The notes under the pieces: generated by a model | The model's database searches: none | The model's input: only the letters and a program-made list of their open reading frames with translations | What the model was told of the DNA's origin: nothing | Assembly: GCA_019415435.1 (NCBI GenBank) | Contig: DXZE01000007.1 | Span: 1 to 52,639 of the forward strand | Length of the DNA stretch: 52,639 bases | Source: Erysipelotrichaceae bacterium | GTDB taxonomy: Bacteria; Bacillota_I; Bacilli_A; Erysipelotrichales; Erysipelotrichaceae | Direction of reading: 5' to 3' | Part shown: one piece after another, positions 25,547 to 34,265 of the stretch | Position numbering within the stretch: the first letter of the stretch is position 1 | Layout: each line of letters opens with the position of its first letter | Translations under genes and position numbers: made by a program

Positions 25547-27261
25547 ATTTTCTCTAATACTTCATAATCAGGGTTATGAATCATCTCTGCATCTGAATTG
25601 AATTTCATGATTGTATCAGGAGTAAAGGTTTTCCATTCCGGAAGACCTTTTTTGTTTGGATTTCCTGTTTTAATGAAGTTCAGCCAATACTGTTCCATTG
25701 TATCTGCCAGCTTCCTGTCTGCTTCAGAATACCTTGATGCATTATGTTTATAACTGCCATAACAGTAATACAGTTCGCCTGTATGATTACAGGAGATTGT
25801 CTTGTTATCTTTAGAGAATAGATACAGATAGACCGGTTCATATGCAGAAGCTAAAGAAGACCATGCATAATGACCATATCCGAATATATATGCATTGGCA
25901 ATACGCTTATATAACGCATCCACTTCTTTATCTGTTTCAGGTTCTTTATCAATGAAAGTATCAATATCAGAATTGAGTAACTGATGCAGCTTTTCTCTGT
26001 AATTGGAAAGATTCACTTTACCGTTTAAGACAGTAAATACATCCCCATCTTTGGCATTATAGCCATTTAATAATGCATATTCATTGTGAATTCCTTTCTG
26101 ATAGGATTCATAAGGAGATTCTGTCAAGGCATAGCCATCATCTGTAAAACCACATAATGTTTCGTAAGAAGTCTTTGTCTGCATTAATTCTGAGGCAGGC
26201 ATTTTTCTGAGTGTTTCTATATCAGAAGCGTTATGTTCCTTACGGAATGTTTCTCCCTGCTTTAAGGCATCTTCAAGGGATATATAGGAATGGGCTGGTT
26301 TCCTTGCGGATATGGAAGAGGATTCACCAATCGCTTTCTGAAACAATCCTTTTGTTAAAGGAGATACGCACATGGCATTAACAGAAGAGCTTCCAGCTGA
26401 TTCACCCGCAATTGTGATATTATCCGGATCACCACCAAATGATGCAATATTATCCTTTACCCATTGCAATGCCTTGACCTGATCCAGAAAACCATACATA
26501 CCGGTTGTATGATTTATGGATTCGTCCTGCAGATTTTTATCGGCATAGAAGCCAAATAAACCCAGGCGGTATGTAAAAGTAATAAAGATCATACCATTTT
26601 CGGCATATTCCTTACCATCATAGTCATCCCACCATGACTGACCACTTGCTAAGGAACCGCCATGAATATAGAAGACAACCGGACAATTTTCATATTTACC
26701 GGCTGGTTTCCATATATTCAGATACAGACAGTCTTCACTCATAAGTGGCTTGTATCGGTCATGAAATATACGATACAGATTCTTATACATGAAGATATCC
26801 CGTAAAGAACTCATGACAACCGATGTTTCTTTCTGCATGGCCATTGGCTTGAAATGATCACATTTCTTAACATCCAGCCATGGATCAGGATCCTGCGGTT
26901 CTTTCCATCTGAGATGATCTACAGGCGGCCTGGCATAAGGAATACCGGCATAGATCTCGGTTTTTTGATCTTTGGAAATAACACCGGTTATCTTACCCTG
27001 TTTTACCTGAATGATACCTGTTTCATTCATTCTTCCTTCTTCCGCAGGTTTTAATTTCTTTACAGGTGCTGTTACATGCATGATCCAGAAATATAAAACA
27101 AGAAAGACCAGTATGCCGGTTATTCCCTTAAAAAGAGAATCTCTGAATACGAGGAAGGAACCGGCTAATACTATCTCTAACAGCCATCCGGTTATCATAT
27201 TTCTGTTTAAAAACATAAATATTGCGGAAACAATCATCAGAATCCAGAAAATAATCATCAT
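25525..27261 (-). CDS. Membrane-anchored type B carboxylesterase
   Basis: About 578 residues. Two or three hydrophobic segments in the first ~75 residues act as an N-terminal anchor. The alpha/beta-hydrolase then begins with GIPYARPPV and shows EDCLYLNIW, the oxyanion HGGS, and the nucleophile elbow GESAGS typical of the carboxylesterase/para-nitrobenzyl esterase family. The catalytic His is probably in the HTGELYYCY region. The ATG at 27261 is chosen: GGAG lies 9 nt upstream, and a TATAAT lies inside the extra 14 residues of a longer frame starting at 27303. The gene converges on secA and overlaps its 3' end by 22 bp. The natural ester substrate is unknown. Confidence 0.85.
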   Translation of the reverse strand: MMIIFWILMIVSAIFMFLNRNMITGWLLEIVLAGSFLVFRDSLFKGITGILVFLVLYFWIMHVTAPVKKLKPAEEGRMNETGIIQVKQGKITGVISKDQKTEIYAGIPYARPPVDHLRWKEPQDPDPWLDVKKCDHFKPMAMQKETSVVMSSLRDIFMYKNLYRIFHDRYKPLMSEDCLYLNIWKPAGKYENCPVVFYIHGGSLASGQSWWDDYDGKEYAENGMIFITFTYRLGLFGFYADKNLQDESINHTTGMYGFLDQVKALQWVKDNIASFGGDPDNITIAGESAGSSSVNAMCVSPLTKGLFQKAIGESSSISARKPAHSYISLEDALKQGETFRKEHNASDIETLRKMPASELMQTKTSYETLCGFTDDGYALTESPYESYQKGIHNEYALLNGYNAKDGDVFTVLNGKVNLSNYREKLHQLLNSDIDTFIDKEPETDKEVDALYKRIANAYIFGYGHYAWSSLASAYEPVYLYLFSKDNKTISCNHTGELYYCYGSYKHNASRYSEADRKLADTMEQYWLNFIKTGNPNKKGLPEWKTFTPDTIMKFNSDAEMIHNPDYEVLEKIQALSDD

Positions 27262-27324
27262 AGTGACACTCTCCATATGAGCCATTATACGAAAAAAGTT
27301 CATAAGATTAACAGGATTTTACCT

Positions 27325-27352
27325 TTGACAACATAGTCTGGAATGATACCAT
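27325..27352 (+). promoter_or_regulatory. Promoter of gpmA
   Basis: TTGACA (27325-27330), 16-bp spacer, TACCAT (27347-27352), 34 bp before the gpmA start. Confidence 0.6.
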
Positions 27353-27386
27353 AGTATTGGTTCTTAAATAAAGGAGAAAATACAAG

Positions 27387-28136
27387 ATGACAATGAAACT
27401 CGTATTAGTCAGACATGGTGAATCAGAGTGGAACAAACTGAACCTTTTCACAGGTTGGACAGATGTAGATCTGTCTGAAAAGGGCCATGAGGAAGCCAAG
27501 AATGCTGGCAAGCTTTTAAAGGATGCAGGCTATGATTTCGATCTGGCTTACACATCTTATCTGAAGAGAGCAATTCATACTCTGAATCACGTTCTGGATG
27601 AAATGGACAGAGAATGGCTGCCAGTCACAAAGACATGGAGACTGAATGAAAGACACTATGGTGCTTTACAGGGTCTCAACAAGGCAGATACAGCTGAAAA
27701 GTATGGTGAAGAACAGGTTAAGATCTGGAGAAGATCTTTCGATGTTCAGCCGCCTGCATTAGAGGAAACAGATGACAGAAACCCAGCTTTACAGCCAGCT
27801 TATCGTAATGAAGATAAGAGTGAATTACCATTAGCTGAATCTTTAAAGGATACAATTGCACGTGCAGTTCCTTATTATGAGAATGAGATTCTGCCTAAGA
27901 TGAAGGAAGGCAAGAGAGTTATTATTGCGGCTCATGGAAATTCTCTGCGTGCTTTAGTCAAGTACATCGAGAATATCTCTGATGATGAGATTGTAGGTGT
28001 TAACATTCCTACAGGTGTTCCGTTAGTTATCACATTAGATGATGACGGAAAGTTCATTTCTCAGGAATATCTGGGAGACCAGGCTGCTATTGCGGCCAAG
28101 ATGAAGGCTGTAGCTAACCAGGGCAAGGCAAAGTAA
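27387..28136 (+). CDS. gpmA: 2,3-bisphosphoglycerate-dependent phosphoglycerate mutase
   Basis: 249 residues. The phosphohistidine is H10 in LVRHGESEWN. Other signatures are NLFTGWTDVDLSEKG, LNERHYGALQGLNK and the second catalytic His in AAHGNSLRALVKY. It interconverts 3- and 2-phosphoglycerate in glycolysis, and the length is standard for the cofactor-dependent enzyme. AAGGAG precedes the ATG, and a second Met two codons later is possible. It is a single-gene transcript with its own promoter and terminator. Confidence 0.96.
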   Translation: MTMKLVLVRHGESEWNKLNLFTGWTDVDLSEKGHEEAKNAGKLLKDAGYDFDLAYTSYLKRAIHTLNHVLDEMDREWLPVTKTWRLNERHYGALQGLNKADTAEKYGEEQVKIWRRSFDVQPPALEETDDRNPALQPAYRNEDKSELPLAESLKDTIARAVPYYENEILPKMKEGKRVIIAAHGNSLRALVKYIENISDDEIVGVNIPTGVPLVITLDDDGKFISQEYLGDQAAIAAKMKAVANQGKAK

Positions 28137-28156
28137 TCAAACTTTCAGAGGTTTAT

Positions 28157-28184
28157 AAAAGTCATGCATTGCATGGCTTTTTAA
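28157..28184 (+). terminator. Rho-independent terminator after gpmA
   Basis: AAAAGTCATGC (28157-28167) / GCATGGCTTTT (28171-28181) with one wobble pair, ATT loop, T-run following. It ends just before the next start codon. Confidence 0.8.
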
Positions 28185-28188
28185 GTTT

Positions 28189-28563
28189 ATGCAGACAAGA
28201 GAACAGGCATTATATAAATTAAGAAGATCCAGGTTCCGTTCTTCCTTTCATCTGAAAGAAAAAGATAAAGCATATATCAGAGAAAAAGGTATGGATACGA
28301 TCAGAAAACATGCGCAGGATTTTGTAAGACAGAAATTAGCTCCTGCTCATCCGCTTCATGATGGCAAACAGACGCCTATGCATGGTCATCCTGTATTCAT
28401 AGCTCAGCATGCAACAGCATGCTGCTGCAGAGGATGTTTAAACAAGTGGTACAGAGTACCGGAGGGTGTTCCCTTAACACAGCAACAGCAGGAGAAGATT
28501 GTGAATCTGATTATGGCATGGATTGAAAAAGAAATGAAAGAAGACAGTACATCTGATTTATAA
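28189..28563 (+). CDS. DUF4186 family protein
   Basis: 124 residues. The conserved blocks RSRFRSSFHLKEKDKAYI, DGKQTPMHGHPVFIAQHATA and CCCRGCLNKWY identify DUF4186. The cysteine/histidine cluster at about 77-87 could hold a metal, but no function is established. It starts right after the gpmA terminator with no clear Shine-Dalgarno site. It precedes the EamA transporter by 10 nt, so these two are probably one unit. Confidence 0.8.
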   Translation: MQTREQALYKLRRSRFRSSFHLKEKDKAYIREKGMDTIRKHAQDFVRQKLAPAHPLHDGKQTPMHGHPVFIAQHATACCCRGCLNKWYRVPEGVPLTQQQQEKIVNLIMAWIEKEMKEDSTSDL

Positions 28564-28573
28564 TAGTGCCATT

Positions 28574-29467
28574 ATGAATAAAAATATGAAGGGTGCATTG
28601 TTAGCTGTATTTGGCGGTATATGCTGGGGATTATCAGGATCATGCGGTCAGTATCTGTTCCAGCATGAACATATGGATGTAAGATGGCTGGTGCCGGTAA
28701 GACTAGGTCTGGCTGGCATATTAATGCTTGTATACTGCTTTATCCATTATGGAAAGAAGACACTTGGACCATGGTCCAACAAGCATGATGTTTTCTTTAC
28801 ACTACTGTACTGTATCGGTGGTATTGCCTGTTGTCAATTTCTGTACTTTCTGACTATATCTTTAAGTACAGCTGGAGAAGCAACGATATTGCAGGATTTA
28901 TCTCCAATCCTGATTCTTGCCGTAACATGCATCATGACCCACAGAAAGCCGGATCATCAGGAAGTACTGGCAATTGTTCTGGCTATGGCTGGTGTGTTTC
29001 TGATTACAACCCATGGCAATCTCAGTATGAAAGGCATGTCCTTTACTGCTTTAGCGGCTGGAATAGGATGTGCTTTCTGTGTCATGATTTACAATATGAA
29101 TTTCGGACATATTCTCGATAAGTATCCAGTTGCGATATTACAGGCATGGGCTTTTCTGATCGGCGGTATATTGTTTGGGTTAGTCTTCAGAATCTATGAT
29201 ATGCACTATGTACCGGCTATCAGAGGATATATCGGTATTGCCTTTGTGGTTGTTGTAGGAAATATTCTGGCTTTTACGAGTTATATGACAGGTGTCCATC
29301 TTATCGGTGGTAATAAAGCCATTCTATATGGCTTTTCAGAACCTTTGACAGCTGCTGTTGTTTCTACGGCAGCATTAAAAAGCCCGTTCACCTTTGCGGA
29401 TGGACTGGGCTTTGTGCTTGTATTCTTAATGCTTGTATTGATATCAAAACCTAAGAAGGCATCATAG
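28574..29467 (+). CDS. EamA/DMT family transporter
   Basis: 297 residues with ten hydrophobic helices in two homologous halves (EamA repeats). The first repeat contains GGICWGLSGSCGQYLF and AGEATILQDLSPILI, and the second ends with KAILYGFSEPLTAAVVSTA. Family members export amino acids or other metabolites; the substrate here is unknown. It converges with the SDR gene and overlaps its stop by 6 bp. Residues in the C-terminal repeat are well conserved, so it is probably intact. Confidence 0.85.
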   Translation: MNKNMKGALLAVFGGICWGLSGSCGQYLFQHEHMDVRWLVPVRLGLAGILMLVYCFIHYGKKTLGPWSNKHDVFFTLLYCIGGIACCQFLYFLTISLSTAGEATILQDLSPILILAVTCIMTHRKPDHQEVLAIVLAMAGVFLITTHGNLSMKGMSFTALAAGIGCAFCVMIYNMNFGHILDKYPVAILQAWAFLIGGILFGLVFRIYDMHYVPAIRGYIGIAFVVVVGNILAFTSYMTGVHLIGGNKAILYGFSEPLTAAVVSTAALKSPFTFADGLGFVLVFLMLVLISKPKKAS

Positions 29468-30226
29468 TCTTCTGACTAAATCCATGATTGGAACCATGAT
29501 GCAGTGCGGGATCACCCATGAACCAAAACGGTCAATGGATGTGACAATTCCCGGGGTAGATACCCATAAGTTTAACTTTGCGTCACGCAAGGAAATCTTT
29601 GCGACAGAATCTGCATGGGAAGCTAACAGGATATGACGGTAACTTGTGTTATCGTCTTTTTTGGCGTTAGGAATAAAACCTGTATCCTTGATCCAGTATG
29701 GACATACAGCTGTTACATGGATGCCGGATGTCAATAACTCATGATGCAATGCTTTGGCATAACTTGACACAAATGCCTTGGATGCACCATATGCCGCAAA
29801 ACCAGGCATAGGCTGGAAGGAAGCTATGGAAGATATTTCCAGTATGCAGGATCCTTTATGCATATAAGGAAGGGATATTTCGGTTATTTCTGCCAAAGCA
29901 CGGCAGTTTAAGTTAACCATGGTTCTTGTATCTTTAAGCTTCTGATCTTTGACAAGACCTGTTTTACCTATACCTGCACAATTAATCAGATAACGGATAT
30001 CCGGATGATTATCTTCATAGAGTTTCTTTAAAGTATCAATGCTTTCTTCTTTTTCAAGATCTAAAGCAATAACTTTAATACGGTTATCACTCTGTTTTAA
30101 TTCATTTAAAAGACTTTCTCTTCGCGCTATGATCCAGTAGGATTCTATATCTTTATGCTTTAATAATTGTTTCAGATATGCTTTTCCAAGGCCACTGGAA
30201 GCACCTGTTATGACTGCAGTTTTCAT
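29462..30226 (-). CDS. Short-chain dehydrogenase/reductase
   Basis: 254 residues, with classical SDR features: the cofactor motif TGASSGLG near residue 7-14, NCAG near 87, catalytic Ser in ISSIASF, and the YGASK Tyr/Lys pair near 155-159. The arginines after beta-2 (IIARRESLL) suggest NADP(H). The substrate is unknown. It is the last gene of the thrC-thrB-ACT transcript by orientation and spacing (4 nt after the ACT gene). A role in that pathway is not obvious. Confidence 0.88.
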   Translation of the reverse strand: MKTAVITGASSGLGKAYLKQLLKHKDIESYWIIARRESLLNELKQSDNRIKVIALDLEKEESIDTLKKLYEDNHPDIRYLINCAGIGKTGLVKDQKLKDTRTMVNLNCRALAEITEISLPYMHKGSCILEISSIASFQPMPGFAAYGASKAFVSSYAKALHHELLTSGIHVTAVCPYWIKDTGFIPNAKKDDNTSYRHILLASHADSVAKISLRDAKLNLWVSTPGIVTSIDRFGSWVIPHCIMVPIMDLVRRL

Positions 30227-30230
30227 ATAC

Positions 30231-30668
30231 TTATTCTACTGCATCAAGATGAACACTGCGTACGCCTTTCACTTTGCGTAACTCTACAGTCATCTCTTCA
30301 ACGGTACAGGATATCGTTGTGATATCTAATGAAATCAACACATTAGCCTTACCATTGATCGGAATAGCTTGCGAAATGGTAAGGATAGAAGTAGATAGTT
30401 CACTGAGTTTATTCATGACCGCAGATAATGTACCGGCTGTATCTTTCAGAATCAAAGATATAACCGCATGTCTTACCGTAGTTACACTGCCTGGTTCATA
30501 GACACAGTCTTTGTATTTATAGTATGTATTGCGGGATATGCCTGCTTTCTGGACAGCTTCGGTAATGGTATGCACTTCATTGTTCTCTAAAAGAGAACGG
30601 GCATAGATGACTTTGTCCAGATAGTCAGGGAGTATTTTTCGGTTTACTAATAGAAAATCATTTTTCAT
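30231..30668 (-). CDS. ACT domain-containing protein (UPF0735/PheB-like)
   Basis: 145 residues. An N-terminal helical region with a putative HTH (TITEAVQKAGISRNTYYKYKD) is followed by an ACT domain (AVISLILKDTAGTLSAVMNKL... to VRSVHLDAVE). This is the UPF0735 family, named PheB in Bacillus. ACT domains bind amino acids, and placement right after thrB points to threonine- or aspartate-family sensing, which is inference. GGAG is 8 nt before the ATG at 30668; a longer frame from 30767 would run deep into thrB. It overlaps the thrB end by 11 bp. Confidence 0.85.
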   Translation of the reverse strand: MKNDFLLVNRKILPDYLDKVIYARSLLENNEVHTITEAVQKAGISRNTYYKYKDCVYEPGSVTTVRHAVISLILKDTAGTLSAVMNKLSELSTSILTISQAIPINGKANVLISLDITTISCTVEEMTVELRKVKGVRSVHLDAVE

Positions 30669-31542
30669 CGATACTGCTCCAGATTTCAGTGCCCTGTAAG
30701 GCAGGTTTGACAGAATGAATCTGCCAATGATGCGGCAGAGCCTGAATTTTTGTGATAGCCTGATCACTCAGATCAAGGGTAGATATTAAGATACATGTAC
30801 TTCCGGATCCGCTTATTAAGAAACGTCCATCTGTACTGTCTTCAGCGATCTTTTTCAGATCATCAAAGTTATGAATTAATTTCTTACGATATGGCTCATG
30901 AATCTGATCAATGGCTGCTTCTTTTAAGAAGAAAGGATTGCCTGACTGTAATGCGGATACCATCATGATGGCATGAGCCGCATTCTGGCTTGCGACAGCA
31001 CGCGGGTAACTCTCAGGAAGAATGGATCTTGCCTGTTCGGTAGAAACCTCAAAGTCAGGTATGAATACAGTAAACTTCCAGTTATCCGATAAGGGCAGCT
31101 GATGTGTAACAAAGCGGCCGCCATTAGCCATACTGGCAGTAAGACCGCCATAGATGCATGGGGCTGCATTATCCGGATGTCCTTCCATCTCACTGGCTAA
31201 GGCAAAGATCTCTTCCTCACTTAAAGCATCATCATGCAGGATGCTGGCAGCGGTAATACCAGCTGTAATCAGAGATGCACTGGATCCAAGCCCTCTTGAA
31301 ACCGGAATGTCACAATGGAATACGGCATGAATATGGTCATTTACTCCGATTTCCTGACAGCCTCTGCGGTATGCCTTGAGAAACAGATTGTTTTCATTGT
31401 TAAAACGTTCTTCAATGTTTTCAAGAAACGTATGATCAGATAATTCTACTTCAAAGGAATTATAGATATTGAGTGCCAGGCCAAGACAATCGAATCCGGG
31501 TCCGAGGTTGGCACTGGTCGCAGGTGTTTTAATTGTTAACAT
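30658..31542 (-). CDS. thrB: Homoserine kinase
   Basis: 294 residues of the GHMP kinase family. It begins with PATSANLGPGFDCLGLAL, has the ATP loop VSRGLGSSASLITAG near 84-98, and a C-terminal GSGSTCILIS motif. It phosphorylates homoserine for ThrC. AAGGAGG lies 6-7 nt upstream. The start overlaps the thrC end by 14 bp, so the two are translationally coupled. Confidence 0.94.
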   Translation of the reverse strand: MLTIKTPATSANLGPGFDCLGLALNIYNSFEVELSDHTFLENIEERFNNENNLFLKAYRRGCQEIGVNDHIHAVFHCDIPVSRGLGSSASLITAGITAASILHDDALSEEEIFALASEMEGHPDNAAPCIYGGLTASMANGGRFVTHQLPLSDNWKFTVFIPDFEVSTEQARSILPESYPRAVASQNAAHAIMMVSALQSGNPFFLKEAAIDQIHEPYRKKLIHNFDDLKKIAEDSTDGRFLISGSGSTCILISTLDLSDQAITKIQALPHHWQIHSVKPALQGTEIWSSIDEK

Positions 31543-33022
31543 TGCCTGCCTCCTTCATCCTTTGGGCGATGACATGCATCGCATCTTCTTTTTGAATGGT
31601 ACGGTTGAAACGGATTGGCAGGTCTTTTAATTCAGCTAATCCTGATGGTACATTGACACCTGTTACATCATAGAGACGCTTCATGGCTTCAAAGTCATCT
31701 GCAATAGTTTCGCCATTGATGCTGTGCAGGACATCCTTGCAGAACTTATATGGAGAAGCAGTAGAAAGAACAACAGAAGGTGTATTATCACCGGTTTCCT
31801 TACGGTATTGACGCATTGCGGATAAAGCAACAGCGGTATGAGGATCAATTAATGTTTCTTCTTCATGATATAAGTCATGAATTGTCTTCGCACATGTTTC
31901 TTCATCACACCAATACCCTTTAAAGATTTCATTGATTCTCAGATGCATTTCTTCCGGTATTGTATAGGAACCTTTCTCATTCAACTGTTTCATCATTTCC
32001 CTTACAAATGCATCATCATAGTCACTCATGATGAATAACAGTCTTTCCAGATTGGAAGAAATCAGAATATCCATGGATGGAGACATAGTTGTATGGAATG
32101 GACGATTGATGTCATAGGTGCCTGTCTTTAAGAAATCTGTTAAGACATTGTTTGTATTGGAAGCACATATTAACCTGGAAACCGGAAGACCAAGTCTTTG
32201 GGCAAGATATCCGGCAAGGATATCTCCAAAGTTACCGGTAGGAACGACAAAGTTAACTTTGTCTCTATTTTTGATATCTCCATTTTCAACGAGCTTTGCA
32301 TATGAAGAGAAGTAATATGTAATCTGAGGAACAAGTCTTCCGATATTAATAGAATTTGCGGATGACAATGTCACATGATTCAAGGAAGCTTTGACTTCTG
32401 GATCAGAAGCTGCCTGTTTGACAATACGCTGGCAATCGTCGAAATTTCCTTCTAAGGCAATGACATCTACATTTTTTCCTCTGGAAGTGCACATCTGACG
32501 TTTCTGTATGGCAGAGACACCATCTACCGGATAAAAGACAGTAATGGCAGTGTGCGGAACATCCGCAAAGCCTGATAAAGCAGCTTTGCCGGTATCACCA
32601 GAAGTGGCTGTCAGGATAGAGATGATATCATCACGACCATCCATGGCATAGGCCTTTGTCATAAAGCGGGGCAGGATGGTTAAGGCAATGTCTTTAAAAG
32701 CACTGGTTGGGCCATGCCATAATTCCATTAACCAGCCATCTGATATCTTTCTTAAAGGTACAATTTCTTCTGAATCAAACTTATCATCATAGGCACCTTC
32801 AATGCATTCAACAAGATCTTCATGGGAATAATCATCGAGAATTGTATGAATGACCTTTTCGGCAATACTCTGATAGGAAGTATGAAGAATGCTCTCTATA
32901 TTAATATGTTCATCTGTCAGAATTGGTGTATATAATCCTCCATCCGGAGCTAATCCCTGAATAACTGCGGCATGTGCCGGAACCTGAACTGACTTATTTC
33001 TTGTGCTTACTAATCTGCTCAT
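31529..33022 (-). CDS. thrC: Threonine synthase
   Basis: 497 residues, the long fold-type II PLP enzyme. It begins MSRLVSTRNKSVQVPAHAAV, has QGLAPDGGLYTP, the PLP lysine in GPTSAFKDIALTILP, and the phosphate-loop-like TATSGDTGKAAL. It converts O-phosphohomoserine to threonine. AAGGAG lies 8 nt before the ATG at 33022. A frame reaching back to 33319 would cross the hom gene and is rejected. It heads the thrC-thrB-ACT-SDR transcript and diverges from hom. Confidence 0.95.
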   Translation of the reverse strand: MSRLVSTRNKSVQVPAHAAVIQGLAPDGGLYTPILTDEHINIESILHTSYQSIAEKVIHTILDDYSHEDLVECIEGAYDDKFDSEEIVPLRKISDGWLMELWHGPTSAFKDIALTILPRFMTKAYAMDGRDDIISILTATSGDTGKAALSGFADVPHTAITVFYPVDGVSAIQKRQMCTSRGKNVDVIALEGNFDDCQRIVKQAASDPEVKASLNHVTLSSANSINIGRLVPQITYYFSSYAKLVENGDIKNRDKVNFVVPTGNFGDILAGYLAQRLGLPVSRLICASNTNNVLTDFLKTGTYDINRPFHTTMSPSMDILISSNLERLLFIMSDYDDAFVREMMKQLNEKGSYTIPEEMHLRINEIFKGYWCDEETCAKTIHDLYHEEETLIDPHTAVALSAMRQYRKETGDNTPSVVLSTASPYKFCKDVLHSINGETIADDFEAMKRLYDVTGVNVPSGLAELKDLPIRFNRTIQKEDAMHVIAQRMKEAGNVNN

Positions 33023-33067
33023 GTGAAATCTCCTTGTCAAGATTATGGAGTAATGATAATATGTTCG

Positions 33068-33080
33068 TGTTTTAAAAACA
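33068..33080. promoter_or_regulatory. Inverted repeat in the thrC/hom divergent promoter region
   Basis: TGTTTT-A-AAAACA is a perfect 13-bp dyad roughly midway between the divergent starts. On the minus side TTGTTT, a 17-bp gap and TATCAT form a possible thrC promoter overlapping the dyad. The dyad could be an operator co-ordinating both transcripts; no regulator can be named. Confidence 0.3.
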
Positions 33081-33113
33081 AGTGTATCTGATATAAAAAC
33101 AGGAGACGATAGT

Positions 33114-34265
33114 ATGAAAATAGGTTTATTGGGACATGGTGTTGTTGGCAGCGGAGTACAGCAGATTATTGATGCTGGTGCAACATGGGAAGTCAGAGAA
33201 CTGGAAGTAAAGCGTATTCTTGTAAAAGATGAATCAGAAATAGATGATCCGGCAAGGATGACAACAGATGTCAATGAGATATTGAATGATCCGGAAATTG
33301 AAGTGGTCGCAGAGTGCATGGGTGGTGTAGAACCAGCTCATACATATGCCAAAAGAGCATTGGAAAACAAAAAGCATTTTGTAACATCCAATAAAAAGAT
33401 GCTCGCAACGTGCGTTGAGGATTTATTTGAAACAGCACGCCGTAATGGTGTAACTGTGCATTATGAAGCAGCATGTGGCGGCGGTATTCCATGGATGGCT
33501 TCGTTAGACCGCACAAGAAGAGTGGATGATATTGATTCTTTCCGCGGTATTTTTAATGGTACAACCAACTATATCCTGAATCAGATGAGTGAAAAGGGCA
33601 GTGACTTTGATGAAATGTTAAAGGAAGCTCAGAAGTTAGGCTATGCGGAAAGAGACCCATCTGATGATATTGATGGATATGATGTGAGATACAAGGTAAA
33701 TCTTTCCTGTGTGAAGGCTTTTGATGCACTGGTACATGTGGATGATATTCTGACATACGGCATCCGTACAATCAATGCTGGTGATATTGCCTGGACAGAA
33801 AAACAGGGTATGGTATGCAAGTTATTAGGGCATGGTGAGAATCTGCGTGACAGAGTCAGTGCATGGGTTATGCCTGCTTTCTTAAGAAAAGATGATGTGT
33901 TTGCGAATATTCCTTTGAACTTCAATGCTATTGCGTCTGATTCAAAGACATTAGGAGATGCTGTATTTATAGGTCAGGGAGCTGGTTCTTTGCCAACTGC
34001 ACATGCAGTTGTACAGAATATCATTGATATATGGAAGAATCAGGATCCTGAGATCAATGATAAGACACATATGGAAGTAGATCCTTCTGCACATAAGGGT
34101 ATTTTCTATATCCGTACTAAGAATGCAGATGTCTTTCAGAATGTAAAGAATGAAGAAGTCAATGCGGATACTCTTTTAACAAAGAAGATAACCTTAAAGG
34201 AATTAGCTGATCTGATTCATCAGGCAGAGGATGCATCTTTGTTTGTGGCTGAGGTATATGCATGA
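33114..34265 (+). CDS. hom: Homoserine dehydrogenase
   Basis: 383 residues. Rossmann motif MKIGLLGHGVVGSGV, then VTSNKKMLA and the catalytic-domain blocks EAACGGGIPWM, IFNGTTNYILNQM and AERDPSDDIDGYD. It reduces aspartate semialdehyde to homoserine. At this length there is at most a short C-terminal regulatory segment instead of a full ACT domain. AGGAG precedes the ATG. It overlaps lysC by 4 bp (ATGA), starting the hom-lysC-asd transcript. Confidence 0.95.
   Translation: MKIGLLGHGVVGSGVQQIIDAGATWEVRELEVKRILVKDESEIDDPARMTTDVNEILNDPEIEVVAECMGGVEPAHTYAKRALENKKHFVTSNKKMLATCVEDLFETARRNGVTVHYEAACGGGIPWMASLDRTRRVDDIDSFRGIFNGTTNYILNQMSEKGSDFDEMLKEAQKLGYAERDPSDDIDGYDVRYKVNLSCVKAFDALVHVDDILTYGIRTINAGDIAWTEKQGMVCKLLGHGENLRDRVSAWVMPAFLRKDDVFANIPLNFNAIASDSKTLGDAVFIGQGAGSLPTAHAVVQNIIDIWKNQDPEINDKTHMEVDPSAHKGIFYIRTKNADVFQNVKNEEVNADTLLTKKITLKELADLIHQAEDASLFVAEVYA

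Noticed and set aside
33023..33113. T-box or threonine-responsive leader before thrC or hom
   Set aside because: The region is only 91 bp, has no T-box sequence and no terminator hairpin.
33023..33319. N-terminal extension of threonine synthase
   Set aside because: It would cross the divergent hom gene and promoter; the ATG at 33022 has AAGGAG and gives the canonical ThrC N-terminus.
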